Shown: positions 9,288 to 21,115, counted from the stretch's first letter. The stretch is 64,000 nt of DNA from Vibrio kanaloae (GCF_024347535.1 NZ_AP025497.1:310001-374000); one strand, 5' to 3'. A program made the numbers and translations. The notes: generated by a model not told the origin, from the sequence alone.

Positions 9288-9563
9288 ATGCTTCATATCG
9301 TAAAATCAGTCGACAAACTTAAACTCGCATTGACCTACTCTCAACCACAGGATAACTTCCTTTTAGTGGAAGATGCGGTGTATGTTTGCCTTCCCAATCA
9401 TGAGTTATTCACTCAAATCTGCGCAGTTGATCAGGTGTCGGTGTTAAAACCGGATCTCGATAGCCGAGGTTTACAGCCCCTTGTCTCTGGTGCACTTAGT
9501 CAAGTGGACTTTGACGGGTTCGTTAAACTGACGGTTTTGAACGAAAAATCAGTCACTTGGTAG
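9288..9563 (+). CDS. tusB: TusB, sulfur-transfer complex subunit
   Basis: 91 residues from the ATG at 9288 (MLHIVKSVDKLKLAL), the conserved TusB start; an upstream start at 9255 would extend into tusC and is rejected. DsrH-like fold; the C-terminal YxxFVxLTV-like segment (VDFDGFVKLTVLNEKSVTW) is typical. It ends the operon 182 bases before rpsL, and no clear terminator separates the two. Confidence 0.92.
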   Translation: MLHIVKSVDKLKLALTYSQPQDNFLLVEDAVYVCLPNHELFTQICAVDQVSVLKPDLDSRGLQPLVSGALSQVDFDGFVKLTVLNEKSVTW

Positions 9564-9635
9564 CCGTGTTTTATCAGTTTGGTTAAAATTAAACCATCCT
9601 GAGCTCTGGACGGCTAAAAAAGATCTGTATATTTC

Positions 9636-9673
9636 TTGACACACCTCCCACTGCTGAATAGAATTTTGCGTCC
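9636..9673 (+). promoter_or_regulatory. str operon promoter
   Basis: TTGACA at 9636-9641, exactly 17 bases, TAGAAT at 9659-9664, then a GCGTCC motif at 9668-9673 near the expected start site. It is a near-consensus sigma-70 promoter upstream of rpsL. Confidence 0.85.
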
Positions 9674-9706
9674 CTAATTACGACTTGTGATTAGGGATAG
9701 ATTTTT
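9671..9706 (+). promoter_or_regulatory. 5'-terminal hairpin with T tract in the rpsL leader
   Basis: TCCCTAATTA (9671-9680) pairs with TGATTAGGGA (9688-9697) over 10 bp including one G-U, with a 7-base loop, then TAGATTTTT. It would form at the very 5' end of the str mRNA. It may act as an attenuator or as a 5' end protector; the sequence alone does not decide. Confidence 0.55.
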
Positions 9707-9742
9707 CACAAAGCTTACTTTCAAGTAAATTTCAGGAGCTAG

Positions 9743-10120
<378 letters not shown>

Positions 10121-10226
10121 TGCATTTTCTTTTTTAAAAGAAAGCGTTAAGTAAGGCCAAACACTATTTTATTTATTATTCTGAAAAGTTTTGGAAAAAA
10201 CCTGAAGAAGACAACGGAGAATATCC

Positions 10227-10697
10227 ATGCCACGTCGTCGCGTAATAGGTCAGCGTAAGATCCTTCCAGATCCTAAGTTCAAATCTGAATTGCTGGCAAA
10301 ATTCGTTAACATCCTTATGGTTGACGGAAAGAAATCTACTGCAGAGAAAATCGTTTACACTGCACTAGATTCAATGGCTGAGAAGTCTGGTAAAGACCAC
10401 TTAGCTGTATTTGAAGAAGCTCTTGAAAATGTTCGCCCAGCGGTAGAGGTTAAATCTCGCCGTGTAGGTGGTTCAACTTACCAAGTACCTGTAGAAGTTC
10501 GTCCGGTTCGCCGTAACGCTCTTGCTATGCGTTGGGTAGTTGAAGCTGCGCGTAAGCGTGGTGAAAAATCTATGGCTCAACGCCTAGCTGCTGAAATGCT
10601 AGACGCGTCTGAGAACAAAGGTACTGCGGTTAAGAAACGTGAAGACGTTCACCGCATGGCTGACGCAAACAAAGCGTTCGCACATTACCGCTGGTAA
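10227..10697 (+). CDS. rpsG: 30S ribosomal protein S7
   Basis: 156 residues beginning [18 protein letters not shown]. It initiates assembly of the 30S head by binding the 3' domain of 16S rRNA. In E. coli S7 represses its own operon by binding the rpsL-rpsG gap; the gap here (10121-10226) is 106 bases and contains a weak TTTTCTTTTTTAAAAGAAAG fold, so similar control is possible but not shown. Confidence 0.99.
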   Translation: MPRRRVIGQRKILPDPKFKSELLAKFVNILMVDGKKSTAEKIVYTALDSMAEKSGKDHLAVFEEALENVRPAVEVKSRRVGGSTYQVPVEVRPVRRNALAMRWVVEAARKRGEKSMAQRLAAEMLDASENKGTAVKKREDVHRMADANKAFAHYRW

Positions 10698-10707
10698 TAC
10701 CTTTTTT

Positions 10708-10813
10708 GTGCTGCAAGGTTCCTTGCAGCACTTCTTTAGTTCCTATGCATATGCTAGGAACTATTGCTATTTCTAGGGCTGGTACTTTTTAGCTTCCTGG
10801 GTATAGCAATAGT
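10708..10813 (+). promoter_or_regulatory. Structured rpsG-fusA spacer with three inverted repeats
   Basis: Hairpin 1: GTGCTGCAAG/CTTGCAGCAC (10708-10731). Hairpin 2: TAGTTCCTA/TAGGAACTA (10737-10763). Long stem 3: ACTATTGCTAT (10760-10770) with ATAGCAATAGT (10803-10813). Stem 3 shares four bases with hairpin 2, so the two compete. No strong T run follows. This is a candidate attenuation or processing element. Confidence 0.55.
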
Positions 10814-10844
10814 CCCTAAGTCTCTAAGTTAAGAGGATTCAACC

Positions 10845-12941
10845 GTGGCTCGTAAAACTCCTATTGAGCGATACCGTAATATTGGTATTGTTGCTCACGT
10901 AGATGCAGGTAAAACAACCACAAGTGAACGTATTCTGTTCTATACCGGTCTTTCTCACAAAATCGGCGAAGTTCACGATGGTGCAGCAACCATGGACTGG
11001 ATGGAGCAAGAGCAAGAGCGCGGTATTACGATCACTTCAGCAGCGACCACTACGTTTTGGCGTGGTATGGAAGCTCAGTTCTCAGATCACCGTATCAACA
11101 TCATCGACACCCCTGGACACGTTGACTTTACTATTGAAGTAGAACGTTCTTTGCGTGTACTTGATGGTGCTGTCGTTGTGTTCTGTGGCTCATCTGGCGT
11201 TGAACCTCAGTCAGAGACAGTATGGCGTCAAGCCGATAAGTACCAAGTTCCACGTCTGGTTTTCGTTAACAAAATGGACCGTACAGGCGCAGATTTCTTG
11301 CGTGTCGTTGAACAGATCAAGGACCGCTTAGGCGCAACTCCTGTTCCTATCCAATTGAACATTGGCACTGAAGAAAACTTCCAAGGTGTTGTTGACCTTA
11401 TCAAGATGAAGGCAATCAATTGGAACGATGCTGATCAAGGCATGACCTTCACTTACGAAGATATTCCAGCAGACATGCAAGAAATGGCTGAAGAATATCG
11501 TACAGAACTTGTTGAAGCCGCTGCAGAAGCAAGTGAAGAGTTGATGGATAAGTACCTTGAAGAAGGCGAACTAACAGAAGCTGAAATCAAACAAGGTCTT
11601 CGCACTCGTACCCTTAATAATGAAATAGTACTAGCAACTTGTGGTAGTGCATTCAAAAACAAAGGCGTACAAGCTGTTCTAGATGCCGTTGTTGATTTTC
11701 TCCCTTCACCAATTGATGTACCTGCGATTCAAGGTATTGATGAAGACGAGAATGAAGTAGAGCGTCACGCGGACGATAAAGAACCGTTCTCTGCGCTAGC
11801 CTTTAAAATCGCAACCGACCCATTCGTTGGTACTCTAACTTTCATCCGTGTTTACTCTGGTATTGTAGAAAGCGGCAAAACTGCTTACAACTCTGTGAAG
11901 AAGCAACGTGAACGTTTAGGTCGCATTGTTCAAATGCATTCAAATAAACGTGAAGAAGTAAAAGAAGTACGAGCAGGTGACATTGCAGCCATTATTGGTT
12001 TAAAAGATGTAACCACCGGTGAAACTCTGTGTGACCAGAATCATAAGATTATTCTTGAACGCATGGAGTTTCCAGACCCAGTTATTCAGATCGTTGTAGA
12101 GCCAAGCTCGCAAGCTGATCAAGATAAAATGACCATTGCTCTAGGTAAACTAGCAGCAGAAGACCCATCGTTCCGTGTTGATATGGATGCGGAAACAGGC
12201 CAGACACTGATTTCTGGTATGGGTGAACTACACTTAGATATCATCGTTGACCGTATGAAGCGTGAATTTAACGTGAACTGCAACGTTGGTAATCCACAAG
12301 TAGCTTATCGTGAAACAATTCGCGGTACAGCGAAAGCTGAAGGTAAATTTATCCGTGAGCATGGTGGTAAGGGTCAGTACGGTCACGTATGGCTGAAACT
12401 GGAGCCATCAGAAACTGGCGAAGGCTTTGTCTTCGTAGATGAAATTGCCAACGGTATTGTACCTAAAGAGTTTATCGCTTCAGTAGCTAGAGGCGTTGAA
12501 GAGCAGATGAACAATGGTGTGCTTGCTGGCTATCCAGTTTTGGATATAAAAGCTACACTGTATGATGGTTCTTACCATGAAGTTGATTCAAGTGAGATGG
12601 CGTTTACAATCGCTGCCTCTATGGCTTTCAGGACGGGTGCACTTGAAGCGCAACCAGTTCTGCTTGAGCCTATGATGAAAGTTGAAGTAACTACTCCAGA
12701 AGACTGGATGGGTGACGTTGTTGGCGATATTAACCGTCGTCGCGGCATCATCGAAGGTATGGACGAGGGGACAGCTGGCCTGAAGATAATTCGTGCACAA
12801 GTTCCGTTGTCTGTCATGTTCGGTTACGCAACTGATTTACGTTCTGCGACACAAGGGCGTGCTTCTTACTCTATGAAGTTTAGTGAGTACGCTGAAGTGC
12901 CTAACAATGTTGCAAAAGCAATCATTGCAGAACGTGGTTAA
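10845..12941 (+). CDS. fusA: Elongation factor G
   Basis: 698 residues from a GTG at 10845 with AAGAGGA upstream. The GTPase motifs are [13 protein letters not shown] (G1), DTPGHVDFT (G3) and NKMDRTGAD (G4), followed by the translocase domains II-V. EF-G drives ribosomal translocation and, with RRF, recycling. Codon use is a little less biased than that of the flanking ribosomal genes. It is the third gene of the str operon. Confidence 0.98.
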   Translation: MARKTPIERYRNIGIVAHVDAGKTTTSERILFYTGLSHKIGEVHDGAATMDWMEQEQERGITITSAATTTFWRGMEAQFSDHRINIIDTPGHVDFTIEVERSLRVLDGAVVVFCGSSGVEPQSETVWRQADKYQVPRLVFVNKMDRTGADFLRVVEQIKDRLGATPVPIQLNIGTEENFQGVVDLIKMKAINWNDADQGMTFTYEDIPADMQEMAEEYRTELVEAAAEASEELMDKYLEEGELTEAEIKQGLRTRTLNNEIVLATCGSAFKNKGVQAVLDAVVDFLPSPIDVPAIQGIDEDENEVERHADDKEPFSALAFKIATDPFVGTLTFIRVYSGIVESGKTAYNSVKKQRERLGRIVQMHSNKREEVKEVRAGDIAAIIGLKDVTTGETLCDQNHKIILERMEFPDPVIQIVVEPSSQADQDKMTIALGKLAAEDPSFRVDMDAETGQTLISGMGELHLDIIVDRMKREFNVNCNVGNPQVAYRETIRGTAKAEGKFIREHGGKGQYGHVWLKLEPSETGEGFVFVDEIANGIVPKEFIASVARGVEEQMNNGVLAGYPVLDIKATLYDGSYHEVDSSEMAFTIAASMAFRTGALEAQPVLLEPMMKVEVTTPEDWMGDVVGDINRRRGIIEGMDEGTAGLKIIRAQVPLSVMFGYATDLRSATQGRASYSMKFSEYAEVPNNVAKAIIAERG

Positions 12942-12976
12942 ACAAAAGGAAGGCATTTTTCTTTATTTTTTAAAAG

Positions 12977-12988
12977 AACAATGCGTCC
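12977..12988 (+). promoter_or_regulatory. Possible internal promoter before tuf
   Basis: AACAAT (12977-12982) is followed at once by GCGTCC (12983-12988), the same -10/start signature seen at the rpsL, rpsJ and rplN promoters. No good -35 is present at 16-18 bases, so this is tentative. Confidence 0.4.
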
Positions 12989-13088
12989 AAATATTGCGCT
13001 AACGAGAGTTGGCGCATAAAATAGCAATTTCTGGCGCGTCTCGGTCAATAATGAACGTGGCGAATCATAACTAGGAAGGAACACGATT

Positions 13089-14273
13089 GTGTCTAAAGAA
13101 AAATTTGAACGTACGAAACCGCACGTAAACGTTGGTACTATCGGCCACGTTGACCACGGTAAAACAACTCTAACTGCTGCTATCTGTACTACACTTGCAA
13201 AAGTGTACGGTGGTGTTGCTAAAGATTTCGCATCTATCGATAACGCTCCAGAAGAGCGTGAGCGCGGTATCACAATCGCTACTTCTCACGTTGAGTACGA
13301 CACTCCATCACGTCACTACGCACACGTAGACTGTCCAGGACACGCGGATTATGTTAAAAACATGATCACTGGTGCTGCACAAATGGACGGCGGCATCCTA
13401 GTTGTTGCTGCGACTGACGGCCCTATGCCTCAAACTCGTGAGCACATCCTACTTGGTCGTCAAGTTGGTATCCCTTACATCATCGTATTCATGAACAAAT
13501 GTGACATGGTTGATGACGAAGAGCTACTTGAGCTAGTTGAGATGGAAGTTCGTGAACTTCTTTCTGAATACGATTTCCCAGGTGATGACCTACCAGTTAT
13601 CCAAGGTTCTGCACTTGGCGCACTAAACGGCGAGAAGCAATGGGAAGACAAGATTGTTGAGCTTGCAGAAGCACTAGATTCTTACATCCCAGAGCCAGAG
13701 CGTGCAGTAGACCAACCGTTCCTACTACCAATTGAAGACGTATTCTCAATTCAAGGTCGTGGTACTGTTGTAACTGGTCGTATCGAGCGCGGTATCCTAC
13801 GTGTAGGTGACGAAGTAGAAATCGTTGGTATCAAAGAGACAACTCTTACTACTTGTACTGGTGTTGAAATGTTCCGTAAACTGCTTGACGAAGGTCGTGC
13901 AGGTGAGAACGTTGGTGCACTTCTACGTGGTACTAAGCGTGATGACGTTGAACGTGGCCAAGTACTTTCTGCGAAAGGTTCAATCAACCCACACACTAAG
14001 TTTGAGTCTGAAGTATACGTACTTTCTAAAGACGAAGGCGGCCGTCACACTCCTTTCTTCAAGGGTTACCGTCCACAGTTCTACTTCCGTACAACTGACG
14101 TAACAGGCGACATCACTCTACCAGAAGGCGTAGAAATGGTAATGCCAGGTGACAACGTTCAAATGACTGTTGAGCTAATTGCTCCAATCGCAATGGACGA
14201 AGGTCTACGTTTCGCAATCCGCGAAGGTGGCCGTACTGTTGGTGCTGGTGTTGTAGCTAAAATCTTCGCTTAA
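13089..14273 (+). CDS. tuf: Elongation factor Tu
   Basis: 394 residues from a GTG at 13089 with AAGGAA upstream. GTPase motifs: GHVDHGKTT (G1), [12 protein letters not shown] (G3), NKCDMVDD (G4). It delivers aminoacyl-tRNA to the ribosome. Codon use is very strongly biased, as expected for the most abundant protein. Vibrios usually carry a second tuf gene elsewhere, so tufA versus tufB is not assigned. Confidence 0.98.
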   Translation: MSKEKFERTKPHVNVGTIGHVDHGKTTLTAAICTTLAKVYGGVAKDFASIDNAPEERERGITIATSHVEYDTPSRHYAHVDCPGHADYVKNMITGAAQMDGGILVVAATDGPMPQTREHILLGRQVGIPYIIVFMNKCDMVDDEELLELVEMEVRELLSEYDFPGDDLPVIQGSALGALNGEKQWEDKIVELAEALDSYIPEPERAVDQPFLLPIEDVFSIQGRGTVVTGRIERGILRVGDEVEIVGIKETTLTTCTGVEMFRKLLDEGRAGENVGALLRGTKRDDVERGQVLSAKGSINPHTKFESEVYVLSKDEGGRHTPFFKGYRPQFYFRTTDVTGDITLPEGVEMVMPGDNVQMTVELIAPIAMDEGLRFAIREGGRTVGAGVVAKIFA

Positions 14274-14316
14274 TCGCGAATTGATTTTGCACACTCTTCA
14301 TTAGAAGAACTGCATT

Positions 14317-14349
14317 AAAAAGGGAAGCTTCGGCTTCCCTTTTATTTTT
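14317..14349 (+). terminator. Rho-independent terminator after tuf
   Basis: Stem AAAAGGGAAGC/GCTTCCCTTTT with a TTCG tetraloop, then ATTTTT; about 45 bases after the tuf stop. It ends the str operon. Confidence 0.92.
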
Positions 14350-14471
14350 CTAACCTCTTACGTTTCTACAATTCCCCAAGAGTTCCCCCGTTCTTTGTTA
14401 TTCGACTTTCGTCATTCAGCTACCGTCGATTACCTTCATCAAATATATTCCGATTATTTTTCCAACGACAC

Positions 14472-14499
14472 TTGCATACCAAAATGTGATCTGTATAAT
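14472..14499 (+). promoter_or_regulatory. S10 operon promoter, distal
   Basis: TTGCAT (14472-14477), 16-base spacer, perfect TATAAT (14494-14499). It would give a leader of about 245 bases before rpsJ. Confidence 0.7.
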
Positions 14500-14608
14500 G
14501 CAACGCACTGGCTAACGTCGGTTGTGAACCAATGAGCACTGAGGAGTAGGTCTTACCTAGTAATGTATACTCAGCTTATGTTCGCGGTTAATAAAAATAG
14601 TAAACTTT

Positions 14609-14636
14609 TTGTTTGCTTCAAAAGTTAACTGACAAT

Positions 14637-14642
<6 letters not shown>
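14609..14642 (+). promoter_or_regulatory. S10 operon promoter, proximal
   Basis: TTGTTT (14609-14614), 16-base spacer, GACAAT (14631-14636), immediately followed by GCGTCC (14637-14642), the motif shared by the translation operons here. Leader of about 110 bases. Confidence 0.6.
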
Positions 14643-15062
<420 letters not shown>

Positions 15063-15076
15063 GGGAGATAAGAATA

Positions 15077-15706
15077 ATGATTGGTCTAGTCGGACGTAAA
15101 GTGGGTATGACCCGCGTATTTACCGAAGAAGGCGTTTCTATCCCAGTAACAGTTGTTGAGGTTGAAGCGAACCGTATTTCTCAAGTTAAAACTCTTGAGA
15201 CAGACGGCTACGCAGCAATCCAAGTAACTGCTGGTGCTAAGAAAGCTAACCGTGTAACTAAACCTGAAGCTGGTCACTTCGCGAAAGCGGGTGTAGAAGC
15301 AGGTCGCGGTCTTTGGGAATTCCGTTTAGAAAACGGCGAAGAGTTTGAAGTTGGCGCTGAGCTAAACGTAGAACTTTTCAACGAAATTAAAAAAGTAGAC
15401 GTTACTGGTACATCTAAAGGTAAAGGCTTCCAAGGCGCTGTTAAGCGTTGGAACTTCTCTACTCAAGATATGACTCACGGTAACTCTTTGTCTCACCGCG
15501 CACCGGGTTCAATTGGCCAATGTCAAACTCCAGGTCGCGTGTTTAAAGGCAAGAAAATGGCAGGTCACATGGGTGCTGAGCGTGTAACGACTCAAAACCT
15601 AGAGATCGTACGTGTTGACGCTGAGCGCAATCTACTCCTTATTAAAGGTGCAGTACCGGGCTCAACAGGCGGAAACGTGATCGTAAAACCTGCTGTTAAA
15701 GCATAA
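15077..15706 (+). CDS. rplC: 50S ribosomal protein L3
   Basis: 209 residues, [19 protein letters not shown] at the start. L3 binds near the peptidyl transferase centre and starts 50S assembly. The extension [22 protein letters not shown] is the conserved finger; its Gln-containing GSIGQ segment is the usual methylation region. 14 bases after rpsJ. Confidence 0.99.
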   Translation: MIGLVGRKVGMTRVFTEEGVSIPVTVVEVEANRISQVKTLETDGYAAIQVTAGAKKANRVTKPEAGHFAKAGVEAGRGLWEFRLENGEEFEVGAELNVELFNEIKKVDVTGTSKGKGFQGAVKRWNFSTQDMTHGNSLSHRAPGSIGQCQTPGRVFKGKKMAGHMGAERVTTQNLEIVRVDAERNLLLIKGAVPGSTGGNVIVKPAVKA

Positions 15707-15722
15707 CGTCTAGGAGTAAGTA

Positions 15723-16325
15723 ATGGAATTGATGGTTAAAGGTGCTGATGCACTAACTGTTTCCGAGACTACTTTCGGACGTGACTTCAACGAAGCTCTT
15801 GTACACCAAGTAGTTGTTGCATATGCAGCAGGTGCTCGTCAAGGTACTCGTGCTCAAAAGACTCGTTCTGAAGTATCTGGCGGTGGCGCTAAGCCATGGC
15901 GTCAAAAAGGTACTGGCCGCGCACGTGCTGGTACAATTCGTAGCCCAATCTGGCGTACAGGTGGTGTTACTTTTGCTGCGAAACAACAAGATCACAGCCA
16001 AAAAGTAAACAAAAAAATGTACCGTGGTGCTATGAAGAGCATTCTTTCTGAGTTAGTTCGTCAAGAGCGTTTAATCGTTGTTGATAACTTCTCTGTAGAA
16101 GCACCAAAAACAAAAGAACTTGTAGCTAAGCTTAAAGAGCTTGAGCTAAGCGACGTTCTGATTGTGACTGGCGAAGTAGATGAAAATCTATTCTTAGCTG
16201 CTCGTAACCTATACAAAGTTGATGCACGTGATGTTGCTGGTGTAGACCCAGTATCACTTATCGCTTTCGACAAGGTTCTAATGACTGCTGACGCAGTTAA
16301 GCAAGTTGAGGAGATGCTAGCATGA
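15723..16325 (+). CDS. rplD: 50S ribosomal protein L4
   Basis: 200 residues. The conserved loop [23 protein letters not shown] lines the peptide exit tunnel. In E. coli L4 is also the repressor of this operon, acting on the leader before rpsJ. Overlaps rplW by 4 bases (ATGA). Confidence 0.99.
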   Translation: MELMVKGADALTVSETTFGRDFNEALVHQVVVAYAAGARQGTRAQKTRSEVSGGGAKPWRQKGTGRARAGTIRSPIWRTGGVTFAAKQQDHSQKVNKKMYRGAMKSILSELVRQERLIVVDNFSVEAPKTKELVAKLKELELSDVLIVTGEVDENLFLAARNLYKVDARDVAGVDPVSLIAFDKVLMTADAVKQVEEMLA

Positions 16326-16624
16326 TCACTGAAGAGCGTATCTTAAAAGTTCTACGTGCTCCGCACATCTCTGAAAAAGCAACTATGGCAGCTGAGAAAG
16401 CGAACACTATCGTTTTCAAAGTAGCTAAAGATGCAACTAAGAAAGAGATCAAAGCAGCTGTAGAAAAGCTATTTGAAGTTGAAGTTAAGTCTGTAAATAC
16501 TCTTGTATTAAAGGGTAAGACCAAACGTCAAGGTATGCGTGAAGGCCGTCGTTCAGACGTTAAGAAAGCCTACGTTACTTTGAAAGAAGGTCAAGATCTT
16601 GACTTCGTTGGCGGCGCGGAATAA
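16322..16624 (+). CDS. rplW: 50S ribosomal protein L23
   Basis: 100 residues, [22 protein letters not shown]23 sits at the tunnel exit and docks trigger factor and SRP. It overlaps the end of rplD, so its translation is coupled. Confidence 0.99.
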   Translation: MITEERILKVLRAPHISEKATMAAEKANTIVFKVAKDATKKEIKAAVEKLFEVEVKSVNTLVLKGKTKRQGMREGRRSDVKKAYVTLKEGQDLDFVGGAE

Positions 16625-16638
16625 CAGGAGTAGTAAAA

Positions 16639-17463
16639 ATGGCTATTGTTAAATGTAAGCCGACTTCCCCTGGTCGTCGTCACGTCGTTAAAGTTGTTAA
16701 CGCTGACCTACACAAGGGTAAGCCATACGCACCACTTCTAGAGAAAAACTCTAAGAACGGTGGTCGTAACAACAACGGTCGTATCACAGTACGTCACATC
16801 GGCGGTGGTCATAAGCACCACTACCGTGTAGTTGACTTCAAACGTACTAAAGATGGCATCCCAGCGAAAGTTGAGCGTCTAGAATACGATCCAAACCGTA
16901 GTGCTAACATCGCTCTAGTTCTGTACGCAGACGGTGAGCGTCGTTACATCATTGCACCTAAAGGTGTTAACGCAGGTGACCAGATTCAATCTGGTGTAGA
17001 TGCAGCAATCAAAGCAGGTAACACTCTGCCGATGCGCAACATCCCAGTAGGTTCTACTGTACACTGTGTTGAACTTAAGCCTGGTAAAGGTGCTCAGCTA
17101 GCTCGTTCGGCTGGTGCTTATGCTCAAATCATCGCTCGCGATGGTGCATACGTAACTATTCGTCTACGTTCTGGTGAAATGCGCAAAGTTCTTTCTGAAG
17201 GTCGTGCAACGATCGGTGAAGTTGGTAACTCTGAGCATATGCTACGTGAACTTGGTAAAGCTGGTGCTTCACGCTGGCGCGGCGTACGTCCAACCGTACG
17301 TGGTGTAGTAATGAACCCGGTGGATCACCCACATGGTGGTGGTGAAGGCCGCACATCTGGTGGTCGTCACCCAGTATCTCCTTGGGGCGTTCCTACTAAG
17401 GGCTTCAAGACTCGTAAGAACAAGCGCACTGACAAGTACATCGTACGTCGTCGCACTAAATAA
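16639..17463 (+). CDS. rplB: 50S ribosomal protein L2
   Basis: 274 residues, [20 protein letters not shown]2 is required for subunit association and peptidyl transfer; the conserved C-terminal [19 protein letters not shown] contains the functionally important histidine. AGGAG precedes the ATG. Confidence 0.99.
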   Translation: MAIVKCKPTSPGRRHVVKVVNADLHKGKPYAPLLEKNSKNGGRNNNGRITVRHIGGGHKHHYRVVDFKRTKDGIPAKVERLEYDPNRSANIALVLYADGERRYIIAPKGVNAGDQIQSGVDAAIKAGNTLPMRNIPVGSTVHCVELKPGKGAQLARSAGAYAQIIARDGAYVTIRLRSGEMRKVLSEGRATIGEVGNSEHMLRELGKAGASRWRGVRPTVRGVVMNPVDHPHGGGEGRTSGGRHPVSPWGVPTKGFKTRKNKRTDKYIVRRRTK

Positions 17464-17470
17464 TCTATAA

Positions 17471-17761
<291 letters not shown>

Positions 17762-17771
17762 GGAGTAGATG

Positions 17772-18104
17772 ATGGAAGCTTTAGCTAAACATAACTTTGC
17801 TCGTATTTCTCCACAGAAAGCTCGCTTAGTTGCAGACCAAATTCGCGGTAAGTCGGTAGACCAAGCTCTAGAAATTCTAACTTTCAGCAACAAAAAAGCT
17901 GCTGTATTGGTTAAGAAAGTTCTTGAGTCAGCTATCGCTAACGCGGAACATAACGAAGGTGCAGATATCGACGATCTAAATGTCGCTAAAATCTTCGTAG
18001 ATGAGGGCCCTATCATGAAGCGCATTATGCCTCGTGCTAAAGGTCGTGCGGATCGTATCTTGAAGCGTTCAAGCCACATCACTATTGTTGTAGCAGATCG
18101 CTAA
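17772..18104 (+). CDS. rplV: 50S ribosomal protein L22
   Basis: 110 residues from the second of two adjacent ATGs ([19 protein letters not shown]), the family length; AAGGAG sits 6-9 bases upstream. The beta hairpin [18 protein letters not shown] reaches into the exit tunnel, where changes confer macrolide resistance; nothing unusual is seen. Confidence 0.98.
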   Translation: MEALAKHNFARISPQKARLVADQIRGKSVDQALEILTFSNKKAAVLVKKVLESAIANAEHNEGADIDDLNVAKIFVDEGPIMKRIMPRAKGRADRILKRSSHITIVVADR

Positions 18105-18122
18105 AGACTAGGAGAGTAAGCA

Positions 18123-18821
18123 ATGGGTCAGAAAGTACATCCTAATGGTATTCGTCTTGGCATCGTTAAGCCTTGGAATGCTACATGGTTTGCTAATACC
18201 AACGAATTCGCTGACAACCTAGACGGCGACTTCAAGGTACGTCAGTTCCTTACAAAGGAACTACAAAAAGCATCATTATCTCGTATCGTTATCGAGCGTC
18301 CAGCTAAGAGCATCCGTGTGACTATTCACACAGCTCGTCCTGGCGTTGTTATCGGTAAGAAAGGTGAAGACGTAGAGAAGCTACGCACAGCTGTAGCTAA
18401 AATCGCAGGTGTACCAGCGCAAATTAACATCGCTGAAGTACGTAAGCCTGAGCTAGATGGTCAGCTTGTAGCTGATAGCATCGCGTCTCAACTAGAGCGT
18501 CGTGTTATGTTCCGTCGTGCAATGAAACGTGCGGTACAAAATGCTATGCGTCTAGGCGCTAAAGGCATCAAAGTACAAGTAGGTGGCCGTCTTGGCGGTG
18601 CTGAAATCGCACGTTCTGAGTGGTACCGTGAAGGCCGTGTGCCTCTACACACTCTACGTGCAGACATTGATTACGCAACTTCTTCGGCTCACACTCAATA
18701 CGGTGTGATCGGCATTAAAGTTTGGATCTTCAAAGGTGAGATTCTAGGCGGTATGCCAGCTGCTAACGCAGTAGAGCCAAAAGGCGATAAGCCTAAGAAG
18801 CAGCGTAAAGGCCGTAAGTAA
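18123..18821 (+). CDS. rpsC: 30S ribosomal protein S3
   Basis: 232 residues, [22 protein letters not shown] domain with [13 protein letters not shown] contributes to the mRNA entry channel and helicase activity. The tail is Lys-rich ([13 protein letters not shown]). Confidence 0.99.
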   Translation: MGQKVHPNGIRLGIVKPWNATWFANTNEFADNLDGDFKVRQFLTKELQKASLSRIVIERPAKSIRVTIHTARPGVVIGKKGEDVEKLRTAVAKIAGVPAQINIAEVRKPELDGQLVADSIASQLERRVMFRRAMKRAVQNAMRLGAKGIKVQVGGRLGGAEIARSEWYREGRVPLHTLRADIDYATSSAHTQYGVIGIKVWIFKGEILGGMPAANAVEPKGDKPKKQRKGRK

Positions 18822-18832
18822 GGAGTCGAACG

Positions 18833-19243
18833 ATGCTACAACCAAAACGTACTAAGTTCCGCAAGGTTATGACTGGTCGTAACCGTGGTCTAGCGAAAGG
18901 TACTGAAGTAAGCTTCGGCGAATTCGGTCTTAAAGCTGTTGGCCGTGGTCGTCTAACTGCACGTCAAATCGAAGCGGCACGTCGTGCTATGACACGTCAC
19001 ATTAAGCGTCAAGGTCAAATCTGGATCCGTGTATTCCCAGACAAGCCGATTACTGAAAAGCCTCTTGAAGTTCGTCAAGGTAAAGGTAAAGGTTCAGTTG
19101 CGTACTGGGTTGCTCAAATCCAACCTGGCAAAGTTATGTACGAGATGAATGGCGTACCTGAAGAGTTGGCACGTGAAGCGTTCCGCCTAGCGGCACGTAA
19201 ACTGCCTGTTAAAACTACTTTTGTAACTAAGCAGGTGATGTGA
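18833..19243 (+). CDS. rplP: 50S ribosomal protein L16
   Basis: 136 residues, [19 protein letters not shown]. Late-assembling protein near the A-site tRNA; the [15 protein letters not shown] loop with the hydroxylated arginine region is conserved. The stop codon overlaps the rpmC ATG by one base. Confidence 0.99.
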   Translation: MLQPKRTKFRKVMTGRNRGLAKGTEVSFGEFGLKAVGRGRLTARQIEAARRAMTRHIKRQGQIWIRVFPDKPITEKPLEVRQGKGKGSVAYWVAQIQPGKVMYEMNGVPEELAREAFRLAARKLPVKTTFVTKQVM

Positions 19244-19434
19244 TGAAAGCACAAGATCTACGCGAAAAGAACGTTGAAGAGCTTAACGCTGAGCTATTGA
19301 ATTTGCTACGTGAACAGTTCAACTTGCGCATGCAAGCTGCAACTGGTCAGCTACAGCAAACTCATACTCTAAAAGCTGTACGCCGTGACATCGCACGTGT
19401 GAAAACTGTTTTGACTGAAAAGGCAGGCGCATAA
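19243..19434 (+). CDS. rpmC: 50S ribosomal protein L29
   Basis: 63 residues from the ATG at 19243 ([19 protein letters not shown]), which shares its A with the rplP TGA; a GTG at 19240 is rejected on family length. Two-helix protein near the exit tunnel. The stop overlaps the rpsQ start by one base. Confidence 0.97.
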   Translation: MKAQDLREKNVEELNAELLNLLREQFNLRMQAATGQLQQTHTLKAVRRDIARVKTVLTEKAGA

Positions 19435-19688
19435 TGAGCGAAACTAACCGCATCCAGCAAGGTCGTGTTGTAAGTGACAAGATGGACAAGTCTATCGTTG
19501 TTGCTATCGAGCGTACTGTAAAACATCCAATTTACGGTAAATACGTTAAGCGCACGACTAAAGTACACGCACACGATGAAGACAACACTTGTGGCCTAGG
19601 CGACAAAGTTGAAATCGTTGAGTGTCGTCCTCTGTCTAAGACTAAGTCTTGGACATTGGTTAAAGTTCTAGAAAAAGCGAAGATTTAA
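19434..19688 (+). CDS. rpsQ: 30S ribosomal protein S17
   Basis: 84 residues, [21 protein letters not shown] fold, primary binder of the 16S 5' domain. It is the last gene of the S10 operon and is followed within 25 bases by a strong terminator. Confidence 0.98.
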   Translation: MSETNRIQQGRVVSDKMDKSIVVAIERTVKHPIYGKYVKRTTKVHAHDEDNTCGLGDKVEIVECRPLSKTKSWTLVKVLEKAKI

Positions 19689-19710
19689 TCTTTGTAATTC
19701 TATAACTTAT

Positions 19711-19750
19711 AAGCGGCTCCAAATTATTTTTTGGAGCCGCTTGTTTTTTG
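19711..19750 (+). terminator. Strong terminator between the S10 and spc operons
   Basis: A 13-bp perfect stem AAGCGGCTCCAAA / TTTGGAGCCGCTT (19711-19723 and 19730-19742), 6-base loop, then GTTTTTTG. Confidence 0.92.
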
Positions 19751-19789
19751 TCTACCCAATTTAAAAAAAGGGTGGTACAATTCGCGTCC
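19748..19789 (+). promoter_or_regulatory. spc operon promoter
   Basis: TACAAT (19776-19781) followed by TC and GCGTCC (19784-19789). The -35 is weak (TTGTCT at 19748 is 22 bases away; CTACCC at 19752-19757 is 18 away). It is supported by the terminator just upstream and by the shared start motif. Confidence 0.6.
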
Positions 19790-19850
19790 CTTTTAAAGAG
19801 GCAGCCCGACCCGAGAGGGTCTAGTTTTAATATTTAGCGGAGCACTAACA

Positions 19851-20222
19851 ATGATCCAGATGCAAAGTACACTTGACGCAGCAGATAACTCTGGCGCGCG
19901 CAAGGTAATGTGTATTAAGGTTCTGGGTGGCTCTCACCGCCGTTATGCACATATCGGTGACGTCATCAAAGTTACAGTGAAGGAAGCAATTCCTCGCGGT
20001 AAAGTAAAGAAAGGTGATGTTCTGAAGGCGGTAGTAGTGCGCACCCGTAAAGGCGTTCGTCGCCCAGACGGTTCTGTCATTCGCTTCGACAGTAATGCTT
20101 GTGTATTGTTAAATGACACTACTGAGCAACCAGTCGGCACACGTATCTTTGGTCCTGTGACTCGTGAACTTCGTAATGCGAAATTCATGAAGATTGTATC
20201 ACTAGCACCTGAAGTTCTGTAA
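19851..20222 (+). CDS. rplN: 50S ribosomal protein L14
   Basis: 123 residues, [28 protein letters not shown]14 lies at the subunit interface and is the docking site of RsfS. First gene of the spc operon; AGCGGAG precedes the ATG. Confidence 0.99.
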   Translation: MIQMQSTLDAADNSGARKVMCIKVLGGSHRRYAHIGDVIKVTVKEAIPRGKVKKGDVLKAVVVRTRKGVRRPDGSVIRFDSNACVLLNDTTEQPVGTRIFGPVTRELRNAKFMKIVSLAPEVL

Positions 20223-20233
20223 GGAGCGGCAAC

Positions 20234-20551
20234 ATGGCAGCTAAAATCCGTCGTAATGACGAAGTAATCATTCTTGCTGGTAAAGATAAAGGCAAGAAAG
20301 GTAAAGTAACTAAGGTTCTGACAACTGGTAAAGTTATCGTTGAAGGCATCAACCTTGTTAAAAAACACCAAAAGCCGGTTCCGGCTCTAGGTCAACAAGG
20401 TGGCATCGTTGAACAAGAAGCAGCTATTGATGCTTCTAACGTTGCAGTTTTTAACGCGGCTACTGGTAAAGCAGACCGTATCGGTTTCCGTATCGAAGAT
20501 GGCAAGAAAGTTCGTTTCTTCAAATCTAACGGCGAAACTGTTTCTAACTAA
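20234..20551 (+). CDS. rplX: 50S ribosomal protein L24
   Basis: 105 residues with the KOW motif in [18 protein letters not shown]. It is an assembly initiator binding the 23S 5' end. 11 bases after rplN. Confidence 0.99.
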   Translation: MAAKIRRNDEVIILAGKDKGKKGKVTKVLTTGKVIVEGINLVKKHQKPVPALGQQGGIVEQEAAIDASNVAVFNAATGKADRIGFRIEDGKKVRFFKSNGETVSN

Positions 20552-20575
20552 TTAGAAGTAATTTGGAGTTCTACT

Positions 20576-21115
20576 ATGGCGAAACTGCATGATTACTACA
20601 AGTCGTCTGTAGTCGCTGAGCTTACCAAAGAGTTCAGCTACACAAGCGTCATGCAAGTCCCTAGGATTGAGAAAATCACCCTAAATATGGGCGTTGGTGA
20701 AGCAATCAACGATAAGAAACTACTAGAAAACGCAGCATCTGATATGGCAACGATCTCTGGTCAAAAGCCACTTATCACTAAAGCGCGTAAATCTGTAGCT
20801 GGTTTCAAAATTCGTGAAGGCTACCCAATTGGTTGTAAAGTAACCTTGCGTGGTGAGCGCATGTGGGAGTTTTTAGAGCGTTTAATCTCTATCGCACTTC
20901 CACGTGTACGTGATTTCCGTGGTGTTAGCGCTAAGTCTTTTGACGGTCGCGGTAACTACAGCATGGGCGTTCGCGAGCAAATCATCTTTCCGGAAATCGA
21001 CTACGATAAAGTCGATCGCGTCCGCGGTCTTGATATCACTATCACGACTTCTGCGGGTTCCGATGAGGAAGGCCGAGCTCTGCTGGCTGCCTTTAACTTC
21101 CCATTCCGTAAGTAA
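20576..21115 (+). CDS. rplE: 50S ribosomal protein L5
   Basis: 179 residues, [22 protein letters not shown] at the N-terminus with the conserved [17 protein letters not shown] segment ([17 protein letters not shown]). It binds 5S rRNA in the central protuberance. TTGGAG upstream. Confidence 0.98.
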   Translation: MAKLHDYYKSSVVAELTKEFSYTSVMQVPRIEKITLNMGVGEAINDKKLLENAASDMATISGQKPLITKARKSVAGFKIREGYPIGCKVTLRGERMWEFLERLISIALPRVRDFRGVSAKSFDGRGNYSMGVREQIIFPEIDYDKVDRVRGLDITITTSAGSDEEGRALLAAFNFPFRK

